A stretch of 64,000 bases of DNA, taken from contig JACKNG010000001.1 in NCBI GenBank assembly GCA_024235015.1, forward strand, positions 744,001 to 808,000, read 5' to 3'. The notes under the pieces are model-generated. The model was not told where the DNA came from and made no database searches. It saw only the letters and a program-made list of their open reading frames with translations. This DNA comes from Gammaproteobacteria bacterium. Its GTDB lineage: Bacteria > Pseudomonadota > Gammaproteobacteria > Ga0077536. The stretch's first letter is position 1. Every line of letters begins with the position of its first letter. Below, piece by piece: positions 42,966 to 52,560 of the stretch. Position numbers and translations under genes: made by a program.

Positions 42966-43592
42966 ATGATCACCCTCTACCATTGCGCCGGGGCGCGCTC
43001 GATGCGCTCGGTATGGCTGCTGCACGAGCTCGGCCTAGAGTTCGAGCTCGTCACCTTGCCGTTCAGCATGGCGGGGCTGCGCACGCCGGAATACCTGGCC
43101 ATCTCGCCGCTCGGACGCGTGCCCTGCCTGGTCGACGGCGAGTTGCGCGTGATCGAGTCCGGCGCGATCTGCCAGTACCTGTGCGAGACCTATGACGACG
43201 GCGAACTCCATCGTCCGCCCGGCCATCCCGAACGCGTGGCCTGGCTGCAATGGCTGCACTACGCCGAGACCATCGCGGTGCACGGCGCCAGCCTGGTCCA
43301 GCAGCGCATCTTCATCGCCCCGGAAGATCGCTCGACGGTGGTGCAGAAGCTCGAGTCACGCCGCCTGCTCAAGGCACTCGAGGTGATCGACCAGGCATTG
43401 GGTACGCAGGACTACCTCCTGCCCAGCGGCTTCAGCGCGATCGATACCGCGGTCGGCTACAGCATCCACCTCGCCAGCGAACTGGTCGACATCGCGCATC
43501 TCGGTACGCTCGGCGCCTACTACGCGCGGTTGCGCGCCCGGCCGGCCTTCCAACGTTCGTTGGAACGCTCGCCGCTGGCCGGCGACGCCTGA
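42966..43592 (+). CDS. Glutathione S-transferase family protein
   Basis: 208 aa. The N-terminal thioredoxin-like domain starts ITLYHCAGARSMRSVWLLHE with the GST motif SPLGRVPCLVDG and ESGAICQYL, and the C-terminal domain is helical. The active-site residue is probably the Ser/Arg pair after CAGARS rather than Tyr, as in bacterial beta/theta-like GSTs. Likely conjugates or isomerises electrophiles. ATG 42966 has a strong AGGAG. Monocistronic by layout; its 3' end faces the TPP-enzyme gene across palindromic repeats. Confidence 0.9.
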   Translation: MITLYHCAGARSMRSVWLLHELGLEFELVTLPFSMAGLRTPEYLAISPLGRVPCLVDGELRVIESGAICQYLCETYDDGELHRPPGHPERVAWLQWLHYAETIAVHGASLVQQRIFIAPEDRSTVVQKLESRRLLKALEVIDQALGTQDYLLPSGFSAIDTAVGYSIHLASELVDIAHLGTLGAYYARLRARPAFQRSLERSPLAGDA

Positions 43593-43606
43593 GCGCGGAC
43601 GACAGC

Positions 43607-43812
43607 GGTGTCTGACACCGATGACGACAGCGGTATCTGACACCGAGGAGCAAGCCGTCGATGCGCCGGTTTCGCGTCCGCCCGGTGGCAGACACCGGGC
43701 ATCAAGTCGTTGACGTGCAGACCGCCGGTGTCTGACACCGACGGTCAAGTCATTGAGCGGGCGGATGCCGTCGTGGCACGCGGTGTCCGACACCCCGAGC
43801 CAAGTGCTCGAT
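43607..43812 (+). repeat. Palindromic repeat cluster B (five direct copies)
   Basis: Same element as at 4983-5285: 13-bp palindrome GGTGTCTGACACC plus a directional CAAGTCRTTGA-like tail. Palindromes at 43607, 43632 (GGTATCTGACACC), 43684 (GGTGGCAGACACC), 43727 and 43782 (GGTGTCCGACACC). The first lacks the full tail; the other four run to about 43662, 43714, 43757 and 43812. All five point the same way, unlike the inverted pairs of cluster A. The cluster fills the convergent gap between GST and the TPP enzyme. Confidence 0.85.
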
Positions 43813-43831
43813 CAGCGCCCGGCCCCGGCAG

Positions 43832-45499
43832 TCAGTCCGGCTTGCCGGCGACGAGCACCTCCACCAGGTGCGGGCCACCGGCGGCGCAGGCCTCGCCCAC
43901 GGCCTCGGCCAGCGCGGCGGCAGTCGTCACCTGGCGCGCGCTGACCCCCATGCCCTGGGCCAGCTCGGTGAAACCGAGCACGGGTTCGCCCAGGTTCATG
44001 TGCGGGTAGGGCTTGTCGGTGACGATGCCGAAACGTGCGCGGTAGGTGTCCATGTTGTGCTTGAGGATGCGGTACTCGCGGTTGGCGAGGATCACGAACA
44101 CGATGTCGAGCGCGTGGTGGGCGGCGGTCCACAGCGCCTGGATGGAATACATCGCCGAGCCGTCGCCGGAGAAGGCCACCACCGGCCGCCCCGGTTTGGC
44201 CACCGCCACGCCCAGCGCGCCGGCGACGCCCTGGCCGATACCGCCACCACGGCCAGCGAAGTAATCGTCGCCGCGGCCGAGACCGAAGGCGCCGAGCACC
44301 TCGCCCGAACCCGTGATCGACTCGTCGACCAGCACGGCCTCGGCCGGCATCGCGCGCGCTACCGTGACGGCGGCCTCGGTCGCACTCATCGGCGAGCGCC
44401 CGGCGAGCTTGCCGAGCTGGTTCTCGAAGCGTGCGGCTTCGGCCGTGCGCAGTTCGACCAGGGCCGCCTGGCGCGCCACTGCGCTCTCGCGTGCGGCCGT
44501 GTCCGTGCGCTCGTCGAGTGCCGCGGCGAGCGCGTCGAACACCGCCGGCAGGTGACCCACGAGGCCCAGGTGCAGGCTCAGGTTGGCGGCCAGGCGTGTA
44601 GGCGCGCTCTCCACCTGAACCACCACGCAGTCGTCGGCGAAGAACGGCGCGTGGTCGTACCAGACCTCCTCGAAGAACGGCCCGCCGAGCAGCAGCACGA
44701 GGTCGTGCGGCGCGAACAGCTCGGCGATCTTCTTCGCCTCGTAGGGCACGCGGCCACGGAAGTTGGGGTGGTCGAAGGGCAGCGGCTGGCGCGCGCGCAG
44801 GAACTCGACGTAGACGCTCGCGCCGAGGCGCTCGACGAGCGCGCGCAAGGCATCGGTCGCGCCCTGGGCGCAGATGTCGTCGCCGGCGACGATGGCCGGG
44901 TTGCGCGCGCTGGCGAGCAACTCGGCGAGCCGCGCGACGGCCGCCGCCGACGGCGCGCAGTCACGGTGCAGGAGCCCCGCGGTGTCGGCGAGGATGTCGG
45001 TCTCCTGCTCCATGACGTTGATCGGCAGGGCGACGAAGACCGGCCCGGCCGGCGGTTCGAGCGCGGTCTTGAAGGCGCGGCGCAGGATGGGCGCAAGCTC
45101 GTCCGCGCTGTTCGGCTCCGCCGCCCACTTGGTCACCGGCGCCGCCATGGCGACGAGATCGTGGCCCAGGATGGGATTGCGCAGGCGCATGCGGGTGTCC
45201 TGCTGGCCGGCGGTGACGACCAGCGGCGCGCCGCCCTTGAGCGCGCCGTAGAGCATGCCGATGGCGTTGCCGAGGCCGGGTGCGACGTGCAGGTTGGCGA
45301 CACCGACCCGCCCCGCGGCCTGGGCATAGAAGGTCGCCGCCCCCACCGCCACGCCCTCGTGCAGGGCGACGTAGTAGTCGATGCCGGGATAGTCGATCAG
45401 GCTGTCGAGCACCGGGTTCTCGGTCGTGCCCGGGTTGCCGAAGATGGCTGTCACCCCGTGGGCCCGCAGGCTGTCCATGAACACTTCGCGTCCGCGCAT
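43832..45499 (-). CDS. Thiamine-pyrophosphate enzyme, benzoylformate decarboxylase-like
   Basis: 555 aa from ATG 45499 (GGGAGGGG upstream). Three-domain ThDP enzyme: the Pyr domain has FGNPGTTENPVLDSL and the catalytic Glu in ALHEGVAVGAA. The central domain follows, and the PP domain has the GDG...N motif (SGDGSAMYSIQ ... ILANREYRIL). The GNPGTTE start is typical of benzoylformate decarboxylases and related 2-oxoacid decarboxylases rather than acetolactate synthases. The substrate is thus probably an aromatic or branched 2-keto acid, but this is family inference. Confidence 0.88.
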   Translation of the reverse strand: MRGREVFMDSLRAHGVTAIFGNPGTTENPVLDSLIDYPGIDYYVALHEGVAVGAATFYAQAAGRVGVANLHVAPGLGNAIGMLYGALKGGAPLVVTAGQQDTRMRLRNPILGHDLVAMAAPVTKWAAEPNSADELAPILRRAFKTALEPPAGPVFVALPINVMEQETDILADTAGLLHRDCAPSAAAVARLAELLASARNPAIVAGDDICAQGATDALRALVERLGASVYVEFLRARQPLPFDHPNFRGRVPYEAKKIAELFAPHDLVLLLGGPFFEEVWYDHAPFFADDCVVVQVESAPTRLAANLSLHLGLVGHLPAVFDALAAALDERTDTAARESAVARQAALVELRTAEAARFENQLGKLAGRSPMSATEAAVTVARAMPAEAVLVDESITGSGEVLGAFGLGRGDDYFAGRGGGIGQGVAGALGVAVAKPGRPVVAFSGDGSAMYSIQALWTAAHHALDIVFVILANREYRILKHNMDTYRARFGIVTDKPYPHMNLGEPVLGFTELAQGMGVSARQVTTAAALAEAVGEACAAGGPHLVEVLVAGKPD

Positions 45500-45567
45500 C
45501 GTCCCCTCCCCTCGATTCAGGCCGACAGTATACGGTCCACGGGCGCGGGCGGCCGGCGCCGCGCGCG

Positions 45568-48500
45568 TCAGTCGCCGAACCAGCTCGACGGGTCGAGCAG
45601 GTCGTCGGGCAGGAGCTCCTCGCGCTCGATGGAATAGATGACGTCGGCGCCCTGGCGCACGCCCGATTCCGCCTCCACCGCCCAGTGCTGGGTGAGCTTG
45701 TAGTTGAGGAAGAACGACCACAGGCGGTCGAAGGGATTGAATTCCGAGCGCACCGCGAGCTTGGGGCCGATGCGCTTGCCCGCCGTGAAGGAGGTCTCGC
45801 GCGCGGTGCTGCCAGTGTTGACCGACAGTTCGTCGAGGCCGAAGGCATCGGCGACCTGGCTGGTCACCATCGACGAGCGCTCGGCGCCGAGGCTGAGCGC
45901 GGCACGCGCGATCAGCTTGCCCTCGCCGGACGACGCCTCGCTCAGGCCTTCGCCGGTGATGATGTAGGACAGCACCTCGGCATCGGGCAACGGCGGCTCG
46001 GAGAAGAGATCGAAACGCGGCGTGCGCACGTCGCCACTGACCAGCAGGCCGGCGACGATGTCGAGATCCGGGCGCACCGCGCGTACGTCGAGCGCGGGAT
46101 TGTCGATCGGCCCGGCGAAGGTGAGGTGGCCGCGTTCGATGCTGAGCTGCTGGCCGTAGGCCTCGTAGCCGCCCTCGACGATGCTGACCCGTCCTTCGCC
46201 GCGGCCGATGCCGTCGCCACGGGCCTTGGTCCAGCGCAGACCGCCGCCGAGGCGCGCCTCCAGCCCGGCGGCCGAGATGCGCACGTCGTCGCCGAGCTTC
46301 GCCTCGACGTCGCCGCTGACCTTGTCGACGAAGAAGTTCGCGCGCGGCTCGTCGGCGCCGCCGTCGGCACCCACGATGACCTCGTCGCCCGAGACCTCGA
46401 CCGCCGAGTCGGGCAGGTGGCGCACGGCGACGTGCACGCGCGGCAGGGTGATACTGCCGCGGATGTCGGCATCGCCGTCGGCGTAGGTGAGCTCGAGGTC
46501 GGGCGAGACGTCGGCCTCGACGTCGGGCAGGCGCACCACCCCGACGTGCTCGCCGTTGACGGCGAGGCGGCCGCGCCAGTCGTCGCCCGCGCCGCGTGCG
46601 AGCGTACCGTCGAGTTTCAGCACGCCGTCGGCGTTACCGAGGGTGCCGTCGAGGTCGAACTGACGGCCATCGCTGCTGGCGACGGCGAGGTCGAGATCGC
46701 TGAGCCGCATGCCGGTCGCCTGCAATTGCAGCATGCCGGCTTCCAGGCCCAGCTGCGCGGCCACCACCGGCGCCTGCATGCTGCCGCTGACCGTCCCGGC
46801 GAGGCGGGCGCGGCCGCGGCTGCCGGCGAGGTCGGGCACGAATTCCTCCAGCCAGTCGAGGCGTTCGGCGAGGAGATCGAGGTGGCCATCGAGCGCGCTG
46901 CCATCGGCGGGATTCACGCTCAGCGCGCCGTCCAGCGTGACCCAGTCGCCGATCGCCCCGGCGGTGACGACGTCGAGGCGCGCGGCGTCGAGCACGAGGT
47001 CGGCCGTCAGGGACGGGATCGGGACCGTCTCCACGCTGCCGTCGGCGAGGCTCAGGCGCACCGTGCCGTCGGCCACGGCGAGCGCAGCGGTGGCGCGGTT
47101 CTCGCCATCGCTGCGGGCAACGTCGGCCTGGCCAGCGAGCGTACCGCTGAGCGCCAGGGTCGTCGGCAGGTAATCGGCGAGGAGGTCGAGCGGGATCGCC
47201 TCGAGCGCGATCGCGGCGCTGCCGTCCGCCGCGCCCCACTGCGGCACCACGGTGCAGATCGCCGCCTCGCCCGAGGTCAGGCAGGCGCGCGCCAGGCGCA
47301 GGCCGTCGGCACCGTAGGCGAGCGCCGCCGGTGCCGCCAGCGCCCAGCCGCCGAAGTTGCCGAGACCGAGCGAGAGCTGGTCGAGCACGCCGTCCCACGC
47401 GCCATCGGCCCAGGCGCCGTGGGCGCCGATCTCGGCGCTGCGCGGACCGCCGCCGAGGGTGGCGTGCAGGGTATGGGCGGCCGGCGTGCCGTCGAGAGCG
47501 AGCGCGAGGTCGCCGATCGTCTCCCGCCCCTGGGCGAGGCCGTCGAGCGCCACCCGCACGCGCTGCGGCTCGTCGGCGCCGAGGTCGAGGGCGGCCTCGA
47601 CCGTCGCCGTCGCGACGCGCAGGTCGGCATAACGAAGCGCACGCCCCTGCAGTTCGGCATCGACCACCGGCGTGTCGACGTGGCCGGCCAGACGGCCGTG
47701 ACCGTCGATGGCGCCGGCCAGCTCCGGGACGAACTGGGCGAGGTCGCGCGCGGCGATGGTGAACGCGCCGTCGAGGGCGTCGCCGATGCGCACGTCGGCG
47801 GTCACGCGGTTGTCGCCGAGCGCGGCGTCGAGGTCGCGGATCGCGAGCGTGCCGTCGGTACGCTCGAGTTCGGCCCGTGCGACCAGGTCATGGCCGCGCC
47901 AGTCGCCGTGCAGGTCGTCCAGCACCAGCCGCCCGGACGGCTCGCCGTCGACGACACGGCCGTCGAGCGCGCCGTGGAAACCGAGCCGGCCGGCCAGGCG
48001 CGGATCGGCACGTTCGAGATCGAGGTTCTGAGCGGTGAGGTCGAGCACCGCCGTGAGCGCCTCGCCGAGGCCAATCCGGCCGTGGGCGTCGAGCATCCCA
48101 CCGAGCACCTCGGCGTGCAGGCCGGCGAGGTCGAGCCCGGTCTCGTCGAGTTCGGCCTGGCCACTCAGGGTCAGCGGACCGCGCCCGGGCAGGCTGCCGG
48201 CGGCCTCGAGCCCGATGGCCAGGTCCGCGCGCGTACCGTTGGCCTTCAGCGTGGCGTGTTCGAGTTCGAACACCGGCGCAGTCGGCGGCACGGCCGCGGC
48301 CTCCACGCGCAGGTCGAGATCGAGCCGCGGGGTGGCAGCGAGCGCGCTCACCCGCGCATCGAGGGTGCTGGCGAACGGCGCCGACCCCGCGTGTCGCAGG
48401 ACCAGGGTGTCGCCCTGATAGTCGAAGTTCGCCGTGCCCGCCAGCAACGGCCAGGGCGCGTCGTCGGCGCCCTGCGCGCGCCACTGGATCTGCCCCTGCC

Positions 48501-49449
48501 AGGCGGTGCCGTCGTCGCGCTGCACGCGCCCGTCGAGGCCGAGTTCACGCTGACCGAGCGCGGCCAGCGTCGCCGGCGCCGCCACGCGGAGTTCGACCGC
48601 GCGCGGCGTTCCGGCGAGATGCACGGTGGTCGGGCCGAGGCTGTCGCCGCTCGCGGCATCGAGCACGTAGGGCGCGACGCGCCCGTCGAGCGTGAACGTC
48701 GGCGGCGTGGCCAGGGCGTCGACGACGCCGGCGAGGTGGACCTCGGCCGGTCCGCTCAGGCTGGCCTCGACGTGGACGGCATCGAGGCGGCCGGCCAGGC
48801 CGAGGGTCAGCGACAGCGGCGGCGACTGCCGCGGCAGGGTGGCATCGAGCTCGGCCGACAACGCCAGGATGTCACCGGCGGCGACCCCGGCCGTGCCCTG
48901 CACGGCGAAGTCGTCAGCTTCGACCGCCAGGCGCTCGAGCGTGGCGCGCTCGGCATCGATGCGCGCGCCCAGCGCAATGCGCCGGATCGCGGTGCGCGAG
49001 GTGTCCTGCACGACGACCAGGTTCTCGATCGCGAATTCGTCGACAACCACGGCGAGGGGCAGGGCCGGATAGGACGGCACCGCGGGGGGCGGACCGTCGC
49101 TCTCGCCGGGTGGCGGCGTGACCTCGATGTCGCGCGCGAACAAGCGCACGACGTGGACCTCGCCGTGCCACAACGCGGCCGGTCGCCAGGCCAGCTCGAG
49201 GCGCGCGATGCGCACGCGCAGGCCGTCCTGCTCGACCTGGAGATCGTCGACGCCGAGGGTGTCGACCAGACGGCCGCTGACCGCGGCGACGCGGTACCCC
49301 GGGCCGGCGGCCGCCAGCGCGGTGCGCACGGCCCAGGCGCTGCCGGCCGGGGTGGCCGCCACCCAGGCCAGCACCAGCACGGCGAGCAGGACCGGGACCA
49401 GGATGCCGCCGGCAACCACGGCGACGAGGCGTCGCGGGCGCAGCTTCAC
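45568..49449 (-). CDS. tamB: Translocation and assembly module protein TamB
   Basis: 1293 aa from GTG 49449, overlapping the tamA stop (GTGA). One N-terminal membrane anchor (LVAVVAGGILVPVLLAVLVLAWV) precedes a very long repetitive beta-structure rich in Asp/Leu/Ala (AsmA/TamB-like groove). The C-terminal DUF490 region includes EVLSYIITGEGL, GKRIGPKLAVRSEFNPF and FFLNYKLTQHWAVEAESG. TamB spans the periplasm and with TamA helps outer-membrane protein insertion and phospholipid transport. Slightly longer than the E. coli protein (1259 aa). Confidence 0.93.
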   Translation of the reverse strand: MKLRPRRLVAVVAGGILVPVLLAVLVLAWVAATPAGSAWAVRTALAAAGPGYRVAAVSGRLVDTLGVDDLQVEQDGLRVRIARLELAWRPAALWHGEVHVVRLFARDIEVTPPPGESDGPPPAVPSYPALPLAVVVDEFAIENLVVVQDTSRTAIRRIALGARIDAERATLERLAVEADDFAVQGTAGVAAGDILALSAELDATLPRQSPPLSLTLGLAGRLDAVHVEASLSGPAEVHLAGVVDALATPPTFTLDGRVAPYVLDAASGDSLGPTTVHLAGTPRAVELRVAAPATLAALGQRELGLDGRVQRDDGTAWQGQIQWRAQGADDAPWPLLAGTANFDYQGDTLVLRHAGSAPFASTLDARVSALAATPRLDLDLRVEAAAVPPTAPVFELEHATLKANGTRADLAIGLEAAGSLPGRGPLTLSGQAELDETGLDLAGLHAEVLGGMLDAHGRIGLGEALTAVLDLTAQNLDLERADPRLAGRLGFHGALDGRVVDGEPSGRLVLDDLHGDWRGHDLVARAELERTDGTLAIRDLDAALGDNRVTADVRIGDALDGAFTIAARDLAQFVPELAGAIDGHGRLAGHVDTPVVDAELQGRALRYADLRVATATVEAALDLGADEPQRVRVALDGLAQGRETIGDLALALDGTPAAHTLHATLGGGPRSAEIGAHGAWADGAWDGVLDQLSLGLGNFGGWALAAPAALAYGADGLRLARACLTSGEAAICTVVPQWGAADGSAAIALEAIPLDLLADYLPTTLALSGTLAGQADVARSDGENRATAALAVADGTVRLSLADGSVETVPIPSLTADLVLDAARLDVVTAGAIGDWVTLDGALSVNPADGSALDGHLDLLAERLDWLEEFVPDLAGSRGRARLAGTVSGSMQAPVVAAQLGLEAGMLQLQATGMRLSDLDLAVASSDGRQFDLDGTLGNADGVLKLDGTLARGAGDDWRGRLAVNGEHVGVVRLPDVEADVSPDLELTYADGDADIRGSITLPRVHVAVRHLPDSAVEVSGDEVIVGADGGADEPRANFFVDKVSGDVEAKLGDDVRISAAGLEARLGGGLRWTKARGDGIGRGEGRVSIVEGGYEAYGQQLSIERGHLTFAGPIDNPALDVRAVRPDLDIVAGLLVSGDVRTPRFDLFSEPPLPDAEVLSYIITGEGLSEASSGEGKLIARAALSLGAERSSMVTSQVADAFGLDELSVNTGSTARETSFTAGKRIGPKLAVRSEFNPFDRLWSFFLNYKLTQHWAVEAESGVRQGADVIYSIEREELLPDDLLDPSSWFGD

Positions 49450-51332
49450 AGGTCGGGCCCGATGCGCAGGTGCAGACGCACCACCGTGTCGTCGTCGAGC
49501 GGATGAGCGAGGTCGATGCGCGCCGGACCGATCGGCGAGCGCCAGCGCAGGCCGAGACCGACGCCGACCTTGAGCCCGGTGGCGCTGCCGTCGCCGCCGA
49601 AAGCGTTACCGGCATCGACGAAGCCGGCCACGCCCCAGGTGTCGGTGACGAGCTTCTCCAGCTCGACGCTGCCGACGGCAAGGTAGCGGCCGCCGATGAC
49701 CTCGCCCTGGTCGTCGACCGGGCCGAGGTCCTCGAACTGGAAGCCGCGGATGCTGGTGTCACCGCCGGCGAAGAAACGCTCGGAGGGTGGCAGCTCGCGG
49801 AAATCCGGCGTCCACGAGGCGCCGGCATCGGCGCGGGTGAGCAGGCGCAGGCCGAGCGGCAGGCCGTGCACGGCGTGCGCCGACAGCATCGCGCGGGCGA
49901 AGGCGACGTCCGAACCGAGCTGTTCGGCCGCGCCGCGGATCTCGAAATCCACGGCATAACCCCGCGTCGGGTAGAGCGGGTCGTCGGCAGTGGTCTTGCT
50001 CCAGCGCAGTCCGGGGATGATCAGCGTGGTCGTCTTGCTGTCGGCGGAGATGTCGAACGACTGCCGGTTGAGGTTGACGAAGCGCGTCTCCATCCAGCCC
50101 CACGGCCGACGCTTGGTCGCCGACACGCCGAGCTGGGTCTCGATGGTCTCGTAGGTGTCGAGATCCTCGCGGCGCACGCCGGCCTGCACGCTCAGCCACT
50201 CGTCGGCGGGATGCGCCAGCGGCACCTGGTAGGCGGTGGTCAGGCGCTGCTCGATGAGCGAGGCGCGCAGCTCGGCGTTGAGCCGGTGCCCGTGCGTGTT
50301 GAGCCGACGGTTGCTGTAGGTCGCGCGGCCGCGGATGCCCTCGTCGGTGGAAGCGCCGAGACCGGCGGTGTACTTGTGCTGCGGCCGCGGCGTCAGGGCG
50401 ATTTCGACCGGCACCGTGTGGTCGACCGGTGCCGAGATCAGCGGGCGCACCTCGACCGACTGGAAGTACTCGCTCGCCGACAGCGCACTGTAGAGCTGGG
50501 TGACGACATCGGCGTGGTAGGGCGCGCCGGGCGTGTACTCGAGGAAGCGGCGCACGAGTTCGTCGTCGATGGCGAGCGGGTCCTGCGTGATGCGCAACTC
50601 GCCGAGCGCGTAGCGCGGCCCGCTGTCGTAGACCAGGGTGACGTCGGCCCGCTCAGCCTGCGGATCGACCCGCAGCACGTTGCTGACGAAATGCCCCTCG
50701 AGGTAGCCGCGGCCGAGCGCGAGGGATTCGATCAAGGCCTTGGTGTCGGCGTAACGCTGGTGATTGAGGCCCTGCCCGGCGGCGATCGGCGGGGTCGCCA
50801 GCGCGGCCATGAAGCCGGCATCGTCGTGCGCGGCGCCGCGGATGTCGAGATCGACCGTGCCGACCTCGACTCGCGGACCGCGCTCGACGGTGACCGTGGC
50901 GCGCGGGCAGCCGTCGACCGCGGCGACCGCAACGCTCGCGCTGGACGCGTAGAAGCCGTAGGCGCGCATCGCCTCCACGGCCTCGTCCTCGGCCCGCGCG
51001 GCGAGCGCGCGCAGGTAGGCCGGCGCGGTATCGCAGGGCTTGGCCGCGAGCGAGAGGTGGGCGCGCACGTTGCGCGCGATGGCGCCCTTCACGCCTTCCA
51101 CCTCGACGGCGATGGTCGGGCGCTCGACCTGCGCCGCGGCCTCGTCCGCGTCCTTCTTGCCGAACGGCAGGTAGCCGCAACCGGCCAGCGTTGTCGAGAG
51201 CAGGAGCAGGAGGATCGTCCAACGGGTCTTCGCGGCGGGCAGGTGGAAGACACGGGCGACCGGGTGGGCTGCGTGGCCGGGGCGGGCCGTGGGCGCAGAG
51301 TCCCGGGGGCGGTGGGGAATCATGGAGGCCAT
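49446..51332 (-). CDS. tamA: Outer-membrane assembly factor TamA (Omp85 family) with a lipobox
   Basis: 628 aa. After a leader there are POTRA domains (residues ~70-260; RGYLEGHFVSNVLRVDPQA) and a 16-strand beta-barrel. The barrel carries the Omp85 signatures RFFAGGDTSIRGF and a final aromatic/Leu-rich strand (RLHLRIGPDL). The leader WTILLLLLSTTLAGC contains a lipobox LAGC, so the protein may be lipidated; canonical TamA is not. The N-terminal n-region is long (~35 aa) and start 51332 is uncertain. First gene of tamA-tamB. Confidence 0.92.
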   Translation of the reverse strand: MASMIPHRPRDSAPTARPGHAAHPVARVFHLPAAKTRWTILLLLLSTTLAGCGYLPFGKKDADEAAAQVERPTIAVEVEGVKGAIARNVRAHLSLAAKPCDTAPAYLRALAARAEDEAVEAMRAYGFYASSASVAVAAVDGCPRATVTVERGPRVEVGTVDLDIRGAAHDDAGFMAALATPPIAAGQGLNHQRYADTKALIESLALGRGYLEGHFVSNVLRVDPQAERADVTLVYDSGPRYALGELRITQDPLAIDDELVRRFLEYTPGAPYHADVVTQLYSALSASEYFQSVEVRPLISAPVDHTVPVEIALTPRPQHKYTAGLGASTDEGIRGRATYSNRRLNTHGHRLNAELRASLIEQRLTTAYQVPLAHPADEWLSVQAGVRREDLDTYETIETQLGVSATKRRPWGWMETRFVNLNRQSFDISADSKTTTLIIPGLRWSKTTADDPLYPTRGYAVDFEIRGAAEQLGSDVAFARAMLSAHAVHGLPLGLRLLTRADAGASWTPDFRELPPSERFFAGGDTSIRGFQFEDLGPVDDQGEVIGGRYLAVGSVELEKLVTDTWGVAGFVDAGNAFGGDGSATGLKVGVGLGLRWRSPIGPARIDLAHPLDDDTVVRLHLRIGPDL

Positions 51333-51426
51333 TCGTTGTGGCAGGCCATGATCCCGTACCGCGCCGGGGATTTCAAAACGTACGCGTTGTGGGGGAATGG
51401 CGCGCCGCGGGGCGGGCCGCCCGCCC

Positions 51427-52299
51427 TCAGGCGGCGATCGCGCCGCGCGGTGCTTCGCCCGCCAGGGTCGTGCGATACATCAATCGGCGATGTCCCTCGT
51501 AGCCTCCATCCGCGTAATGTACGACGCAGCGGTTGTCCCAGATCACCAGCGTGCCCGGCTGCCAGCGGTGGCGGTAGACGAACTCCGCCCGTGTCATGTG
51601 CTTGAACAGGAACTCGAGCAGGGCACGGCTCTCGTCGGCGTGCATGCCCGCGATGCCGATGGTGTAGACGTGGTTGACGAACAGCGCCGCCCGCCCGGAG
51701 TGCGGGTGCATGCGCACGACGGGGTGGGCCTGCTGCCGCTCGGCCTCAGGCGAGACGATGATGCGCATCGAGCGGCTGTCGTCGTCGCGCGCGAACAGAC
51801 CCCGCGGGCCGTAGGACGGCGCTGCCGAGTGCACGCCACGCAAGCCCTCGAGGACCCCGCGCAAGGTCGGCGACAGGGCTTGCAGGGCGGCATAGCCATC
51901 GGCGAACACCGTGTCCCCACCGCAGGGGGGGATCTCGGCGCCGTAGAGCAGGGTCGCGCTCGGTGGCGTCGCCTGGAAGCTCCAGTCCGAGTGCCACAGG
52001 CTGCCGAAGATCGGCGCCGTCTCGCGCGCTTCGCGCCGCACTTCGATGACGTGGGCGTGGTCGTCCAGCGGCACGACGTAGGGGTCGTGGCCGAATGCGC
52101 CGAAGCTGCCGGCGAAACGCTCGAGGGCGGCGGCATCGAGGTGCTGGCCGGTGACGACCAGCACGGGGTGGGCCGTCCAGGCGCGCCGCAGTGCGTCGAG
52201 CACCGGTGGTGCGAGCGGCACGGCGAGGTCGAGGCCGGCGACCTCGGCGACGAAGCCGGGGCGACGGGGACGCAGGGAGAAGTGTTCGAATTCGGCCAT
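51427..52299 (-). CDS. TauD/TfdA-family Fe(II)/2-oxoglutarate dioxygenase
   Basis: 290 aa from ATG 52299 (GGAGG upstream; the longer frame to 52422 is non-coding). Facial triad: His and Asp of LWHSDWSF and the distal His in CVVHYADGGYEGHRR, with the 2-oxoglutarate Arg in HRRLMYRTTL. Members oxidise taurine, alkyl sulfates, 2,4-D or related compounds; the substrate here is open. It diverges from the desaturase gene over 261 bp without other features. Confidence 0.9.
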   Translation of the reverse strand: MAEFEHFSLRPRRPGFVAEVAGLDLAVPLAPPVLDALRRAWTAHPVLVVTGQHLDAAALERFAGSFGAFGHDPYVVPLDDHAHVIEVRREARETAPIFGSLWHSDWSFQATPPSATLLYGAEIPPCGGDTVFADGYAALQALSPTLRGVLEGLRGVHSAAPSYGPRGLFARDDDSRSMRIIVSPEAERQQAHPVVRMHPHSGRAALFVNHVYTIGIAGMHADESRALLEFLFKHMTRAEFVYRHRWQPGTLVIWDNRCVVHYADGGYEGHRRLMYRTTLAGEAPRGAIAA

Positions 52300-52560
52300 G
52301 GCGCCGCCTCCGCGCGGCAAGGGGATGCGCCGGCGATTGTACTGCCGTCCGGCCTGGCGCGGCGGCGGCCCGGTGCTATCATCGCGCGGTCGCCCCGGGG
52401 TGGTCGGCAACGCAGGTGGCACGACCGCCTGCCGGCGCGCGGGAGGCGCGGTCGGGCATCACGCTCGACGGTGCAGCGCCGGAAGCGGCCGCCCGGAACG
52501 ACGCAGCGCGGCCCCTGCGGCCGTCGTCGTCAGCCACCTGCCAGCGAGGGGGAGCGGGTG

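Noticed and set aside
45685..49506. A 1273-aa plus-strand open frame
   Set aside because: Exact antisense shadow of tamB without domains or signal; tamB has anchor, repeats and DUF490.
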